64,000 nt of DNA, taken from the NCBI GenBank assembly GCA_948567375.1, contig OX419761.1, positions 40,710,243 to 40,774,242 on the forward strand, given 5' to 3'. This stretch comes from Lunularia cruciata. Lineage: Eukaryota > Streptophyta > Marchantiopsida > Lunulariales > Lunulariaceae. The translations under genes and the position numbers were made by a program. Positions within the stretch are counted from its first letter, which is position 1; every line of letters begins with the position of its first letter. Shown here piece after piece: positions 12,047 through 23,261 of the stretch. A model generated the notes under the pieces. The model searched no databases and had not been told where the DNA came from. It saw only the letters and a program-made list of their open reading frames with translations.

Positions 12047-13337
12047 TGCACATATTTTTGTAAAACTTGCAATTTTCTTTCATTTTACTTCTTTGTGTAA
12101 AGTTAAGGGTAGGAATTCTCATTTTTAGGAGAAGAAACTCAATGTTTGGGCATTCTTTAGACCTATATACTAAGATACTAAAACCAAACTGCAAAGACTT
12201 GGAAGGTATGAAGAAGCAAATCTGGTGCAAAGAATGGCCAGAACCAAAGAAGAAAGGTGCAATGATTTCTTGTCCAAAGAATCTAGAGCCAAAAGCCATA
12301 ATAAAATTCCAATTCTATTTCCACCTAAGCAAAACTAACATCAAGATACCAAAGACTTCTGATTTGTGGATAGTGACCGTGCATCCATTGAAGATCAATG
12401 ACCAAAGATCCTTTGCAATAAAACTACAAATGTGATGAGTAATTCCACTTCTTGTAAAATACTACTTGCAAGTTATTTGTAGAGCAAATAGCAAAGAAAT
12501 GCACAGTAGCTCTAGATCCTTGGTGTTGAGTTAAGTCTTTGAAGAGTCTTTGGTGAGTGATCTTTGTGAGTAAGAGAAAATGGTGAGAGCAAGAGCAATG
12601 CCTAGGACCCCTATTGGTCTCTTCCATTATATAATAGTGGACAAGTGGGATATGCATGTCTAGAGTAAATTTTTACATAGATTGCATTTTTTCCTATTAT
12701 AGAATTGGGACCTTAATTCCCTGCCATTGTACAAGAGATGAGGAATAAATAGCCAAAGAAGTCAAGGAACCTTTGGGGTAACCCAAGGGCCAAGTCCAAA
12801 GAACATTGGAGAGTGGTACTTGGAATGGGTGCAAGTGTCACTCAAGGACTCAACTTTAACACCAACTTCAAGGATGTGGGCAAAGAAATAAACACAAAGA
12901 TTGCCAAATCTTTCAACAAAGGTAGGTCCAAAAGTAATGGTTGGAAGGTTCTTAGTTACAAAGATCTTGCAAGCCAAGCGGTTGTTTCTTCCCTCATAAA
13001 ACTTCCCCCAACCAAAAAACATATTTAACCATCAATCATGTAATCTTCTTTGAACATGCTTACCATGGAGCAATAATTAATTGTGCTCAGTTCTTCTACC
13101 TACAAGTTTAGGCCATGTTCAAGGAGTTCAAAGAAGACAAAAGAGTGATTTACATGGCTTTTTTTGCTATCCATTTCTACATGTGGTTCAATTTAATCAA
13201 TAGCAAAGAGTGGAAATAATTCCCTTCTTGCTACAACTGTGGAATACTTTGCCATACAACTTGAAAAAAAGGGGATTACAAAAGCTATTTGGGATGCCCA
13301 TACAATGTTTGCTACAATAATCACTTATGAATAAGTG
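12047..13337. other. Left half of an unrecognised insertion in the old LINE
   Basis: Together with 18,971-20,100 this forms about 2.4 kb lying between two adjoining pieces of the old LINE, with the younger chromovirus inside it. Open stretches (for example 12,067-12,435 on the plus strand, 122 codons) have no recognisable domain. The minus strand around 12,430-12,660 has a TATA-like 'ttatataatgg' followed by a leader-like sequence, so an LTR or promoter in minus orientation is possible but unproven. Confidence 0.35.
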
Positions 13338-13763
13338 ATGTAACAATATGGAGTTTAGCGACGAAGTCAGTCAGGCTCACAAAGTATCACATAGGACAAA
13401 TTAGCCTAGAATATTCCGGAAGTATCTAGGAAGCTTCTTGGGAAGCTTCCCGGTTAGCTTAGCTTGCACCTTAAGTAAGTAGCTTCTAGAAGGAAGCTTT
13501 TAGAAGCTTCCAACTAGCTTAGCTTGCATGCCAAGTAGGCGGCTTCTAGAAGGAAGCTTCTTGAGAAGCTTCCTAGTTAACTTGGCTTGCACTCTAAGAA
13601 AATAGCTTGAGGAAGCTTCTTGAGAAGCTTCTCAAGGGCCTTGTATGCACCTATAAATACCAAAGCCAAAGCTCATGCTAGGCATTTGGAGTTTTCCCTC
13701 ATTCAAGTGTCCCAATGTGAGCTTCCATTCTCCTATTTCTCTCCTTGGTTTTGGTCTTTTACA
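13338..13763 (+). repeat. 5' LTR of the chromovirus
   Basis: It begins TGTAACAATATGG and ends CTTTTACA, directly followed by the primer-binding site. U3 contains four clusters of GAAnnTTC-type repeats (about 13,431-13,450, 13,481-13,511, 13,544-13,573 and 13,611-13,634). A TATA box TATAAATA lies at 13,652-13,659, so transcription should start around 13,685. It differs from the 3' LTR by scattered substitutions and small indels, including a short extra stretch near 13,435-13,447. Confidence 0.93.
13652..13659 (+). promoter_or_regulatory. TATA box of the chromovirus 5' LTR
   Basis: TATAAATA in the context 'cacctataaataccaaagc', conserved at 18,859-18,866 in the 3' LTR and placed just downstream of the heat-shock-element-like clusters. 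Confidence 0.75.
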
Positions 13764-13764
13764 T

Positions 13765-13776
13765 TGGTATCAGAGC
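13765..13776 (+). other. Primer-binding site (initiator tRNA-Met type)
   Basis: TGGTATCAGAGC, the classic plant retrotransposon primer-binding site complementary to the 3' end of initiator tRNA-Met, placed one base after the 5' LTR. It fixes the 3' boundary of that LTR. Confidence 0.95.
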
Positions 13777-14034
13777 AGGAATGGGATGGATGGAATTTAT
13801 GGACCACCAAATCCACTTCCGCCAAACCATTGGGACTTTCATGTCCAGATATTACCAAAGCATCATTTCACACAATTCATCACCTCACGCTTTGGGCGGG
13901 ATTTTCTACATATAATCACCGTGTCAGAGGAACCCTTGATACTTCCAGTTGTAACTTATGGAGAACGGTGGACGTGTTGTATCTATGTGCTTATCAACTA
14001 GATAAATTGAGGGTAGTGGAATAGAGTAGTAGCG

Positions 14035-14900
14035 ATGGCAGCAATACCGGATGTTATCCTTGCAATGCAACAACAAATCGAGCATCTTATTTGATTGTTG
14101 GATGAACGAGACCAGCAACGACAAGAACAGATAGACAGAGCACCGGTTTGAGATGGAGAAGATCGCATTTGATTTCCAAAACCCAAGGTGTTTGAAGGCA
14201 AGAATCTTCCAGGCATAGTGGAGAATTTTGTGTTTGATTGTGAACGTTACTTTGAAGCTACCAATCTTCAAGACAAGCGGAAACAAATTCTCTTGGCTTC
14301 TAGCCAGTTGGATGGAGTGGCAAAACTTTGGTGGTGATTCCGAGTAGAAAGAGCTGAACGACAAATTGTTACACCAATTTTTACATGGGCAGAATTCAAG
14401 GATGCAATACTTGGTTGATTTCAGACTATAAATGCCACCCGAGTTGCACAAGATAAATTGGCAGAGTTGAGGCAGATTGGCTCAATGAGAACCTACATCG
14501 CATAATTTCAAAATATCATCATGCAAATTCCAGATATCCAAGAAGGTGAAGTTTTGGATCAATTTGTGCCAGGATTGAAGTCACAAACCAGATTGGAGGT
14601 GACCATGCGAGAGCCACAGAATGTAGAAGAAGCCATGCAATTGGCTGAGCATTTTGATTCCTTAGTTGTGACAACTTAGCCTTGACCTCGACCTACACAA
14701 AACCCACCAGTACCACGAGTGGAAGAACCGGTACCAATGGAGATTGATGCTATCCAACGAAGACCACTTGGCACAGTAGATAGAAAAAGATTACGACAAA
14801 ATGGAGGTTGTTTTTATTGTTGCCATGGGGCATCGCATTGCTGAATGTCCACTCAAGAATGGACGACCTCGACAAGTTGCCCAAGTGGAGGTTGTGAAGC
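14035..14900 (+). pseudogene. Chromovirus gag (broken)
   Basis: Translation from ATG 14,035 gives a gag-like protein with blocks such as 'FEGKNLPGIVENFVFDCERY', 'LASSQLDGVAKLWW' and 'EEAMQLAEHFDSL', then a zinc-knuckle region (CFYC at 14,809 onward, GHRIAEC about 14,828-14,848). The frame is broken by about eight stops, several readable as CAA, CAG or CGA changed to a stop, and by a one-base shift inside the zinc knuckle plus another before the protease. No functional capsid protein is encoded by this copy. Confidence 0.85.
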
Positions 14901-17900
14901 GGAATGATCAGGAAACGAGGAATCCCAGTAGGAGATTTCAAGCCGCCTACTGGGAGCTTGATTAGTTCCAATGGGATTGAAGGCTTGACCTATGCAAGTC
15001 TGCTTCACTTGCAAGGTATGATATCTAATCGGGGTTGTAGAATTTTGGTTGATTCTGGAAGTTCAGAGAATTGCATGTCTATGCAAGTAGCAAAGGAATT
15101 GGGTATTCCTATCAAGCCAGTGATTGGAAGTAGTTTGATGATGGCGGATGGTAGAAAGGGTTCCGCATTCCGCACCTTGCATCTTATTACCTTCAAGATT
15201 GGGAAGGAGTATTTGGAGTGTATGAGGTTTGTAGTGGCACCTCTACACTATGATATCATTCTGGGTCTACCTTGGCTTGAATGTCATAAGGTTCAATTTG
15301 ATTGGACCCGACACCAAATTCAAGTACAACACCAAGGTAGGAATTTCCGATTAGGTTGTCTGGCACCTTTGAGTAAGACACCTAAGAGTAGTCAGTCCCA
15401 AGATGGGAAGTTTGTCGAGAAGGTAGCCATAGAGCAAATCTGGAAGGGAGATGAGTCCCAAGATGGGAAGTTTGCCAGGAAGGCAACCATGGAGCAAGCT
15501 CGGAAGAGAGATGAGTCCCTAGAAGGGAAGTTTGTTAATGAAGCAGCCATAGAGCAAGCTTTGGAGGAAGATAAGTCTGTATTTGCGGTGTGGATCAAGC
15601 CGATTGCACAAGAACAATCTGAGGAGGGCCAAGTGCCGCATCAAGCAACGGTTGATCGGATAGTTCAAGAGTTTGCAGATGTGTTTTTGGATGATCTGCC
15701 AAAGGGATTACCCTCTGATCAAGGTATGCCCTTCAAGATTGAGTTATTGCCAGGGAGTACTCCAGTGAGTAGACCAATCTATCGGCTCTCACCAAAGGAG
15801 TTGGAGGAGTTGTGAACAACACTTACAGAGTTGTTGGAGAAGGATTTCATACAACATAGTACATCTCCTTGGGGAGCACCGGTACTATTTGTTCCAAAGA
15901 AGGATGGAGGACTTCATTTCTGTATTGATTACCGTGGGCTCAATAAGAAAACCGTGAAGAATGCATATCCCTTGCCTCGGATCGATGACTTGCTTGATCA
16001 ATTAAGTGGAGCACGCTACTTTTCCAAGCTAGATCTTTGTAGCGGCTATTGGCAAATTCCTATTGAAGGAGAGGACGTGCAAAAGACTGCCTTTTGCACA
16101 AGGTATGGACATTTTGAGTGGAGAGTTCTACCTTTCGGACTCACTAATGCTCCAACTGTCTTCATGGATCAGATGCATCGGGTGTTGGAGGGGCTATTGG
16201 ATCAGTCCGTGGTAGTGTTCTTAGATGATATCTTAATCTATAGTAGGACAGAGGCAGAACACATGAATCATGTGCGAGAAGTCCTAAGACGACTATGACA
16301 ATGGAAATTTTACTACAAGAAGTCAAAGTGTGCTTTTTGGCAGAATGAGGTTACCTTCTTGGGTCATAAGATCTCATCAGAGGGGATCAAGATGGAAGAA
16401 GAGAAGATCAAGGCCATTACTGATTGGCCTACCCTGAAGGATGCTACCAAAGTACGAGCATTCAATGGATTGGCCAGTTTTTACCGACGGTTCATCCACT
16501 ATTATGCTCACGTGGTTGCACCATTGACTGACCTCTTGGGAAAGAACTTGAGCTTCCAATGGACCACCAAGCATGAAGAAGCATTCTAGAAGTTAAAGCA
16601 TATGGTGTCTTTAAGACACATTCTTCAACCATATGATCCTCAACTACCTTGTGTGGTTGATTTTGATGCTTCTAACTTTGCAATTGGAGTTGTGTTGCAA
16701 CAAGAATTTCCAGATGGACTACATCCTATTGCCTTTGTGTCTTGCCGACTAAATACAGCTGAAAGAAATTACTCTGCTCGAGATCAAGAACAACTTGCAA
16801 TGGTATATGCCACCAAGGTATGGAGGCATTATCTCTTGGGGAAACAAGTGATCATGCAAACTGATCACAAGCCATTGTTGTAGACCTTACACCTAGAGCA
16901 CATGAAGAGTCGACATCATCGATGGGAAGAGCAACTCCAATTGTTTGACATCAAACTTGAGTACAAACCAGGTCGGTTCCATGTCATCCCTGATGCTCTA
17001 TCACGACGACCTGATTTGAAGTCTCTTCCTCTCATCACGGCAGCAATTACGACGGTGTCAATTGATCCCAAGATTCATAACGAGTTTTGGTTAGCTCTAC
17101 AACAAGATCTCTTCTTCCAAATGGTACATGGTCGGCTAACAACAGGTGACAAGAAGTACAACACCTTCTCCTTCAAGGAAGGCCGTCTATTCCATGCGGA
17201 CCGGATCTATGTTCCAGCCAAAGGTGATCTTTGACTTGTGCGCCTTCAAGAAGCCCATGATTTACCCATTGCTGGTCACATGGGTGTGGACAAGACCTTG
17301 GGTACCCTCCAACATCAATGGTGGTGGCCCAACATGACACTGGATGTTCAAGAATTTATCCGATCGTGTGAGAGCTGCCAACGTAACAAGGCCAGCAACC
17401 AGAAGCCGGGTGGACTCCTTCAACCGCTTGCCGTTCCATCAGCTCGTTGGGAGCATGTGAGCTTGGATCTCATCACATCCTTGCCAAAGACAAAACAAGG
17501 ACACACCGCCATCATGGTGTTTGTGGATAAGCTTAATAAGCAAATCCACTTGGCACCAACTTGTGATACCATGGATGCTCCAACCTTAGCACAAATCTAC
17601 TTCGACAATGTCTTCAGGCATCATGGAATGCCACGCATACTCATCTCCGACCGTGATCCTCGCTTTACCGGGAAGTTTTGGCAAGCACTCTTTCAGATAC
17701 TCGGCACTAAGCTTGCTTTGTCCACGGCCTATCATCCTCAAACTGATGGACAAACCAAACGTGCAAATTGTACATTGGAGGATATGTTGCGTGCCTTTGT
17801 CAATGTCCACCATACCAATTGGGATGAATGTCTTGCCGCTGCCAAATTTGCCTACAACAATTCCAAACAGGCAAGCACCGGATTCTCTCCTTTCTTTCTC

Positions 17901-18344
17901 AATTTTGGCCAAGATCCGCTTGTTCTAGATTCTCGTCTTGCTCCCTCTCCATCTCAGGTTCCTCATACGTCCACCTTCTTGACCATTATATCCCAATCTC
18001 TCCAACAAGCCAAGTCTCACCTCCTTGTTGCTCAAAATCGCCAAAAACAATATGCGGACCACCATCGTCGAGATCTCACCTTTGAAGTCGGCGATAAAGT
18101 CATGCTATCCTCTAGTAACCTCCCTCTCCCACTTGATACCCAAGTTCGTAAACTTGTCCCTAATTGGATAGGACCCTTTGATATCACCTAAATTGTCTCT
18201 CATGTTGCTTATCGTCTTGCCTTGCCTTGTCACATGCGTATCCATGCTGTCTTTCATGTTTCCAAGTTGAAACCCTTTGTTCCTAACCCCTCTTCCTTTT
18301 CCTCTTGAGTCCAACCTCCCCCTCTTCCTATCCTTATCAATGAT

Positions 18345-18476
18345 CATGAGGAGTACGAAGTTGATCGTATCCTTGCGCGTCGCCATATTCAACAAGGCCG
18401 TTGCCAACATACGGAGTACAAGGTCCTTTGGAAAGGGTATCCCCTTCATGATGCCACATGGGAACCTCTTTCTCAC
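18345..18476 (+). pseudogene. Chromodomain at the C-terminus of the gypsy integrase
   Basis: The segment reads EYEVDRILARRH, then TEYKVLWKGYP, then DATWEP. It keeps the YxVxWKGY and D-x-TWE signatures of chromodomains, which guide chromovirus integration toward marked chromatin. The upstream TGA at 18,307 separates it from integrase in this copy. Confidence 0.9.
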
Positions 18477-18545
18477 CTCCACAATGCACATATGGCCATC
18501 CAGGAATTTGAAGCTTCACTGGCGACAAGGACGTCACCAACTAGC

Positions 18546-18555
18546 GGCGGGGGAA
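18546..18555 (+). other. Polypurine tract before the 3' LTR
   Basis: GGCGGGGGAA immediately upstream of the 3' LTR start at 18,558, the expected plus-strand primer position. Confidence 0.7.
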
Positions 18556-18557
18556 TA

Positions 18558-18970
18558 TGTAACAATATGGAGTTTAGCGACAAAGTCAGTCGGGCTCACG
18601 AAGTAGCACATAGGACAAATTAGCCTAGAATATTCCGGAAGTATCTAGGAAGCTTCCCGGTTAGCTTAGCTTGCACCTTAAGTAAGTAGCTTCTAGAAGG
18701 AAGCTTCTAGAAGCTTCCAACTAGCTTAGCTTGCACGCCAAGTAGGCGGCTTCTAAAAGGAAGCTTCTTGAGAAGCTTCCTAGTTAACTTGGCTTGCACT
18801 CTAAGAAAACGGCTTGAGGAAGCTTCTTGAGAAGCTTCTCAAGGGCCTTGTATGCACCTATAAATACCAAAGCCAAAGCTCATGCTAGGCATTTGGAGTT
18901 TTCCCTCATTCAAGTGTCCCAATGTGAGCTTCCATTCTCCTATTTCTCTCCTCGGTTTTGGTCTTTTATA
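18558..18970 (+). repeat. 3' LTR of the chromovirus, with heat-shock-element-like array
   Basis: Begins TGTAACAATATGG and ends CTTTTATA. It includes GAAGCTTCTAGAAGCTTC at 18,700-18,717, a perfect four-unit GAAnnTTCnnGAAnnTTC array, plus further clusters at about 18,751-18,780 and 18,817-18,841, and a TATA box at 18,859-18,866. Confidence 0.93.
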
Positions 18971-20099
18971 GGTGAATAGAGTAGAAAATATAGACTCTTG
19001 CAAGTTTGGGTTGACCTTCAAAGTTGAGAGAACATGACACACCATGAGGAGTAGCATAAGACAAGGAAGTAGATATCCAAGGAGAAAACTTTCCTTAAGG
19101 AGTTTGTCACAAGGGTGAAGATGTGGTAGCCAAAGAATAAACAACATATGCATTTGATGGAGCTGATTGTATGATAAACTCTTTTGGTCCTTTGTTAAGT
19201 TACTTGCCAAATATTGCAGTTTATACCTTTCTTGCAACAAGGATGCATACACATTAGTATGCCATGAAGGCAAAGAATGATCTCTGGAAGGAAAAGATGA
19301 CTTTGTGGTAAAATTCCTTAGTCCTTTGTTAAGGTACTTGTAAGGAATCCTTCCACAATATAAGGAGAACTGGACAAAATTTGCACTTGTAGTTTTGGTA
19401 GAATCTTTGCAATGATTAATCTACTAGCCATAAGATTTCTTTAGGACCTAAATGGCATTTGCTACTTAAGGCAAAAATTCCCTCTCAATAATGCATGCAA
19501 TAATTATAAGACAAATGAAAGTGAAAGAGCCAAAAGCTCGTCATTCCTTTTGCTTAATTTTTGAGTACTTGTATTTGTTCTTTGTAGTATGGTTGCTTAG
19601 GAATCTTTGTAGTGAGAGTACCAAGGGCCTTTTTTGAATCTAGTGTAGCTCTCCTAAAGCAATGCCTTGACAAGACTTTAAGTAACCTATAGTGTTAACA
19701 ATACTTAGCAAACCCAAGGTTGAAGAAAATTCACCACTACGAATTTCCTTCCCAGAAGACATAGCTGTTAGGAAGGATAGAACATGATCTTTGGAGTAGG
19801 AATCTTTGTAGTAAAGTAGATTCTTTGTCTTTCATTAGATCATCACATTAAGAGTTTAGTTGGACTTTATCCTTAGTGAACATAACCCTTTCCTTTTTAT
19901 TTGTTGTAGTGCACCTTCTTGGTGACACTACCCTCTTCTTGGAGTAATGTCTGTCCAAGAAGTTTAACAAGGAACAATAAAGAACTGCAATATTAATACT
20001 TCTCTTCAAGTCTAGCCATTTCCAAACCATATCCTTGTGGGAACAACCTGTTTCTTACCAACATACCGCATTTAGGTTGATACTTCACCAACATAGCTG
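18971..20099. other. Right half of the unrecognised insertion
   Basis: Continues 12,047-13,337 across the chromovirus. The longest open stretch is on the minus strand ending near 18,980-19,273; it is rich in Leu, His and Ser and has no domain I recognise. No terminal repeats were found at 12,047 and 20,099, so neither the element class nor its exact ends can be given. Confidence 0.35.
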
Positions 20100-22050
20100 T
20101 CTTGTTGGTAGATTGTTAGAAACACTTTTAATAGCATCTAATGTACATTCTATTTTAAAGAGCATAGTGAGTCTATTCTACACTTAGTAAGTCTAATTCA
20201 TTTTTTGTGGTGCTTTTATGTTCATCTTAACCTCTATATCATCAAAAAGGCTATTGACACAAGAGAGTAATTGTTCTTCCATTAACTATATATACACAAT
20301 AAGGAGATAAGTCAAGAGTGTGCATCTATATGTCATGGCTTCTTTTCAAGCTCTTTTATCTATTATATAGTTCATGCAAGGTTGTCTTTTCCTTCCTTTG
20401 TAGATGGTACACACATTGTGATCACTATAGACCAATTTAAGTAGGTTGTTACTACATTACTAGAAGGATTCATCTTGTAAGTTTAGATTAAGAATGCTAA
20501 ATTGTAGAGCTTAGTCTCCTCTAGATATTCTTTTGATTTCCAACTTCCAAAGGGATGTATTACATCTATAGATAGCTTATACAATCTTGGAGTGCAATTT
20601 GGGTCTAAAGATTTATCTCATATTAGTTAGACATTACTCTTGCATAGAATATATAGATGACCTTCCTCTACTAAGAGAGCCACAAGTAATAATTGGTACG
20701 CTCTGTTGTATTCCTCATTGATAGACCTGCCTACTATTGCCAGTTTGATGAACCTAACTAATTTATATAGTTTCACCTTTGCATTTATCTTTATATGCTT
20801 GAGAGTCTTTGATAAGAAGGTGGGTATTTTTTGTCAAATCATAGAATAAGGGACTTTTAGGTATGTGATAGAAGATTCGGAATATAGAGTGCATAATATT
20901 TCATTGAAGTGTAGGACTATTATTAATTGAAAAGACAACACTTTTTATCAATTAGGTTCTTAGTATCTCTACTATCCTCCCATTTTATGATTTGTTGATT
21001 TGCTAATCTTGAGCTATGTGATAGAGGTGGAAGAAGTATATTTTTCTTTCTATGTATTATTGTGGTAGATAAGAGTTGTTTTGTGTCCTCAAGCATGAGT
21101 TAATCTTCTATCTTATGCTTCTTTGTCTTCTGATTGGACCAAACATTTATGATTTTCTTGATAGACCAATATTTTATTATACTGTATACTCCATTTTAGT
21201 TGATAGACACATTATTCTAGGGTATGTCTTTGCTCTTTGCTCTTTGCTCTTGCTTTGGCAAAGTGTAAAATTTTGATCTTAGCTTGACTATGTATTAGTG
21301 CATTTTGACTCACACAAGTTACTTTTTCTATAGTGATTAGATTCCCCCTGGGGTTAGTTCACCCATTTTTATTTCTGTTTTTCACATGTGAGTGTGATAT
21401 TATCTTAGGTGTAATAGAGTTCCATATGAGCCAATATTTCTATATGATAGAGGATAGCTACCCCATACTGGTAGGATGCGTTTTCTGCAATAGCATGATA
21501 GTGTGGATATGTATTATAGCTTGTGTAAATTAGTGTAAACCACATGTGAGTGTGATATTATCTTAGGTGCAATAGAGTTCCATATGAGCCAATACCTTTC
21601 TATATGCTGGTAGGATGTGGTTTCTGCAATAGCATGATAGTGTGGATATGTATTGTAGCTTGTGTAAATTAGTGTAAACGTATGTATGTATGATCAAGAC
21701 TATCAAGTTAGTAGCTTATGTTGTAGTTAAGAATACTATAGGCAACATAGTTTTGGAAGGAGTGATTATTCATCTTCGATGGGTAGCAAGCTGAGTGGCA
21801 ACAACTAAGGTGTTTAGTTGTAGAGGTATACAGATTATTTCTTTTTCTCCAGCCGCCTTAGAGTGGATATAGCATTGTGCTAAAATCATATGGAAATATG
21901 GGTATAAAGTATGATATATTTGTCATAGAGTGTACAAGAGCTTACTTCTAATACTACTAGGTGACAAACGATATCACTTCATTCTCGGTAATTTAAAGTA
22001 CTTTAAACAACGTATATCGATTGCTCTACAAAAGGGTAAAAGGTACAAGC
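20100..22050 (+). pseudogene. Old LINE copy, piece 4 (RT palm to endonuclease region)
   Basis: This aligns with about 48,375-50,195 of the intact LINE. It includes 'acacttttaatagcatct' against 'atgcttttaatagcgtct', 'ttccttcctttgtagatgg' against 'ttccctcctttgcagatga' (the FADD region), and 'cgattgctctacaaa' against 'ccattgctctacaaa' near the C-terminus. Many stops and indels leave no usable frame. It contains a ~150 bp tandem duplication. It is much older than the copy at 46,668. Confidence 0.75.
21383..21680 (+). repeat. Tandem duplication (~150 bp, two units) inside the old LINE
   Basis: Units 21,383-21,539 and 21,540-21,680 both run from 'cacatgtgagtgtgatatta' to 'cttgtgtaaattagtgtaaac', about 90% alike; the second lacks about 15 bp in the middle. 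Confidence 0.85.
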
Positions 22051-23261
22051 ACTTAGAGGTTTAGCACTTACAAGATTATGCTTCTTTGTATATCCCAATG
22101 GCTTGTATATTGGTAGAATATATAGATCAAAATAGTAAGACAGATTTTTCAGATTCAGTAGTATCATTCTAATACTATTGAATCTTAACCTCATCGTACC
22201 CCGTCCCTTCGGTTTTATAACGAGGTCTCCCCAAAACTTCATCTTCCCTTGTGTTTTATCCTTGTAGAGCTAGATGGATCTTCCATCTTTCTCTATCCTC
22301 TTTGCTCCTCCTATCCTTTTACAAAGATTTTTCTTCTTGACTTCTCTCGTTCTCGTTCTCTCTGCATCTTGACGTCCCCGCGTTTCCACACCAAAATTGT
22401 CAATTTCTCGATGTCGCGTCCCAACACAGAATGTGAGTACAATTTGATGACGTGTAAAGATCTCGCATTCATTGCTGTGACCTACGGTGAACTGGAGAAC
22501 ATCCTGAATCTCCTGGTAGACGTTAGAGTCAATGAAGTTTGAGCGACTCCAGAGCACGTGCTCCAGGGTAAACCAAGATCATTGCGACAGAAGTTCCATA
22601 CAGATATCAATTCAAGGGAGATGGTACATGTACTAGCCATTTGATGATATCGGTCTCACTTAGAATTTTACATTCATGCACTCATAGAAAACTATAGTCA
22701 GCATATACTCACAGATGGTAACCACACCCGACATGAACTTCAAAGCAAAAAAGTCAAGCTCAGCATGTTATTGATTTCGGACAGTCAAAAGGAGAACTAT
22801 AGACTTTACAGGTTCCATGAGAGAAGAACGACCCCAAAGAACAAGGAGAAGCGAACGTGCAAATAGTTTGACTGGACCAGATAGAACACCTTACCCCGAT
22901 CAAAGGAGGGGCCGAGTTAAGGTTCCAGTTGCAATTGGACACAGAATCGTTAGAACTAGAGCACACATGATGAAATCTAGCTCACAGTGGAGGACTTCAC
23001 TGGAACGCGTATAGAAGGTGCTGCTTCAGTTGAAAGTGCTGCCCACTGGTTCCACCTTCACAGGTTGTGTTGCATGCATAGGTTTCCTAATTGAACTGCA
23101 GTTTAAGCCTCCAATTTGAACTTCTTGAGTGAGGGACACCAGGATTAAGCGCCATGTCTGAGGTGTAGTGGCTTCGTATTGTCGATCATTCACTGGGAGG
23201 AGACCGTACAGTAAATTAGTGCCTTAGTAGACATTGGCAGGAAGCATCAACATTAAAGAGA
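22051..23261. other. Spacer and probable 5' region of the PIRL-like gene
   Basis: Base composition becomes more balanced from about 22,250. A 97-codon open stretch (22,249-22,542) and others have no recognisable domain. The segment probably contains the promoter and 5' untranslated exon(s) of the LRR gene beginning at 23,262, but no TATA box or splice pattern could be assigned. Confidence 0.4.

Larger units (their letters stand above)
14904..18557 (+). pseudogene. Chromovirus pol: protease, RT, RNase H, integrase, chromodomain
   Basis: One reading frame carries, in order, an aspartic protease (LVDSGSSENC, about 15,043), RT ([16 protein letters not shown] about 15,890; catalytic FLDDILIYS about 16,220), RNase H (VVDFDASNFAIG about 16,656; TDHKPLL about 16,861), integrase (zinc-binding HMGVDK and CESCQRNK about 17,278-17,390; DLITSLPK about 17,465; ISDRDPRFTG about 17,644; HPQTDGQTKRAN about 17,734) and a chromodomain (18,345-18,476). 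The frame is interrupted at 15,813, 16,297, 16,587, 16,881, 17,233, 18,189 and 18,307 by TGA, TAG or TAA. There are no frameshifts, so this copy was inactivated mainly by point mutation. Catalytic motifs are intact at sequence level, but a complete polyprotein cannot be made. Confidence 0.93.
13338..18970 (+). mobile_element. Ty3/gypsy chromovirus, nearly full length, inactivated by stop codons
   Basis: The 5,633 bp element has LTRs of 426 and 413 bp (TG...CA in the 5' copy, TG...TA in the 3' copy), a primer-binding site complementary to initiator tRNA-Met, gag, protease, RT, RNase H, integrase, a C-terminal chromodomain and a purine-rich tract before the 3' LTR. The flanks are agtga (13,333-13,337) and ggtga (18,971-18,975), a 5-bp target-site duplication with one change. 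The pol frame from 14,904 to about 18,500 has no frameshift but several in-frame stops. Integrase plus chromodomain places it in the chromovirus branch of Ty3/gypsy. It sits inside an unrecognised insertion in the old LINE and is the youngest layer of that stack. Confidence 0.95.

Noticed and set aside
17586-17928. Antisense and alternative-frame open stretches of over 100 codons in the chromovirus integrase
   Set aside because: They are mirror frames of the integrase core, whose motifs lie in the frame shared by the rest of pol.
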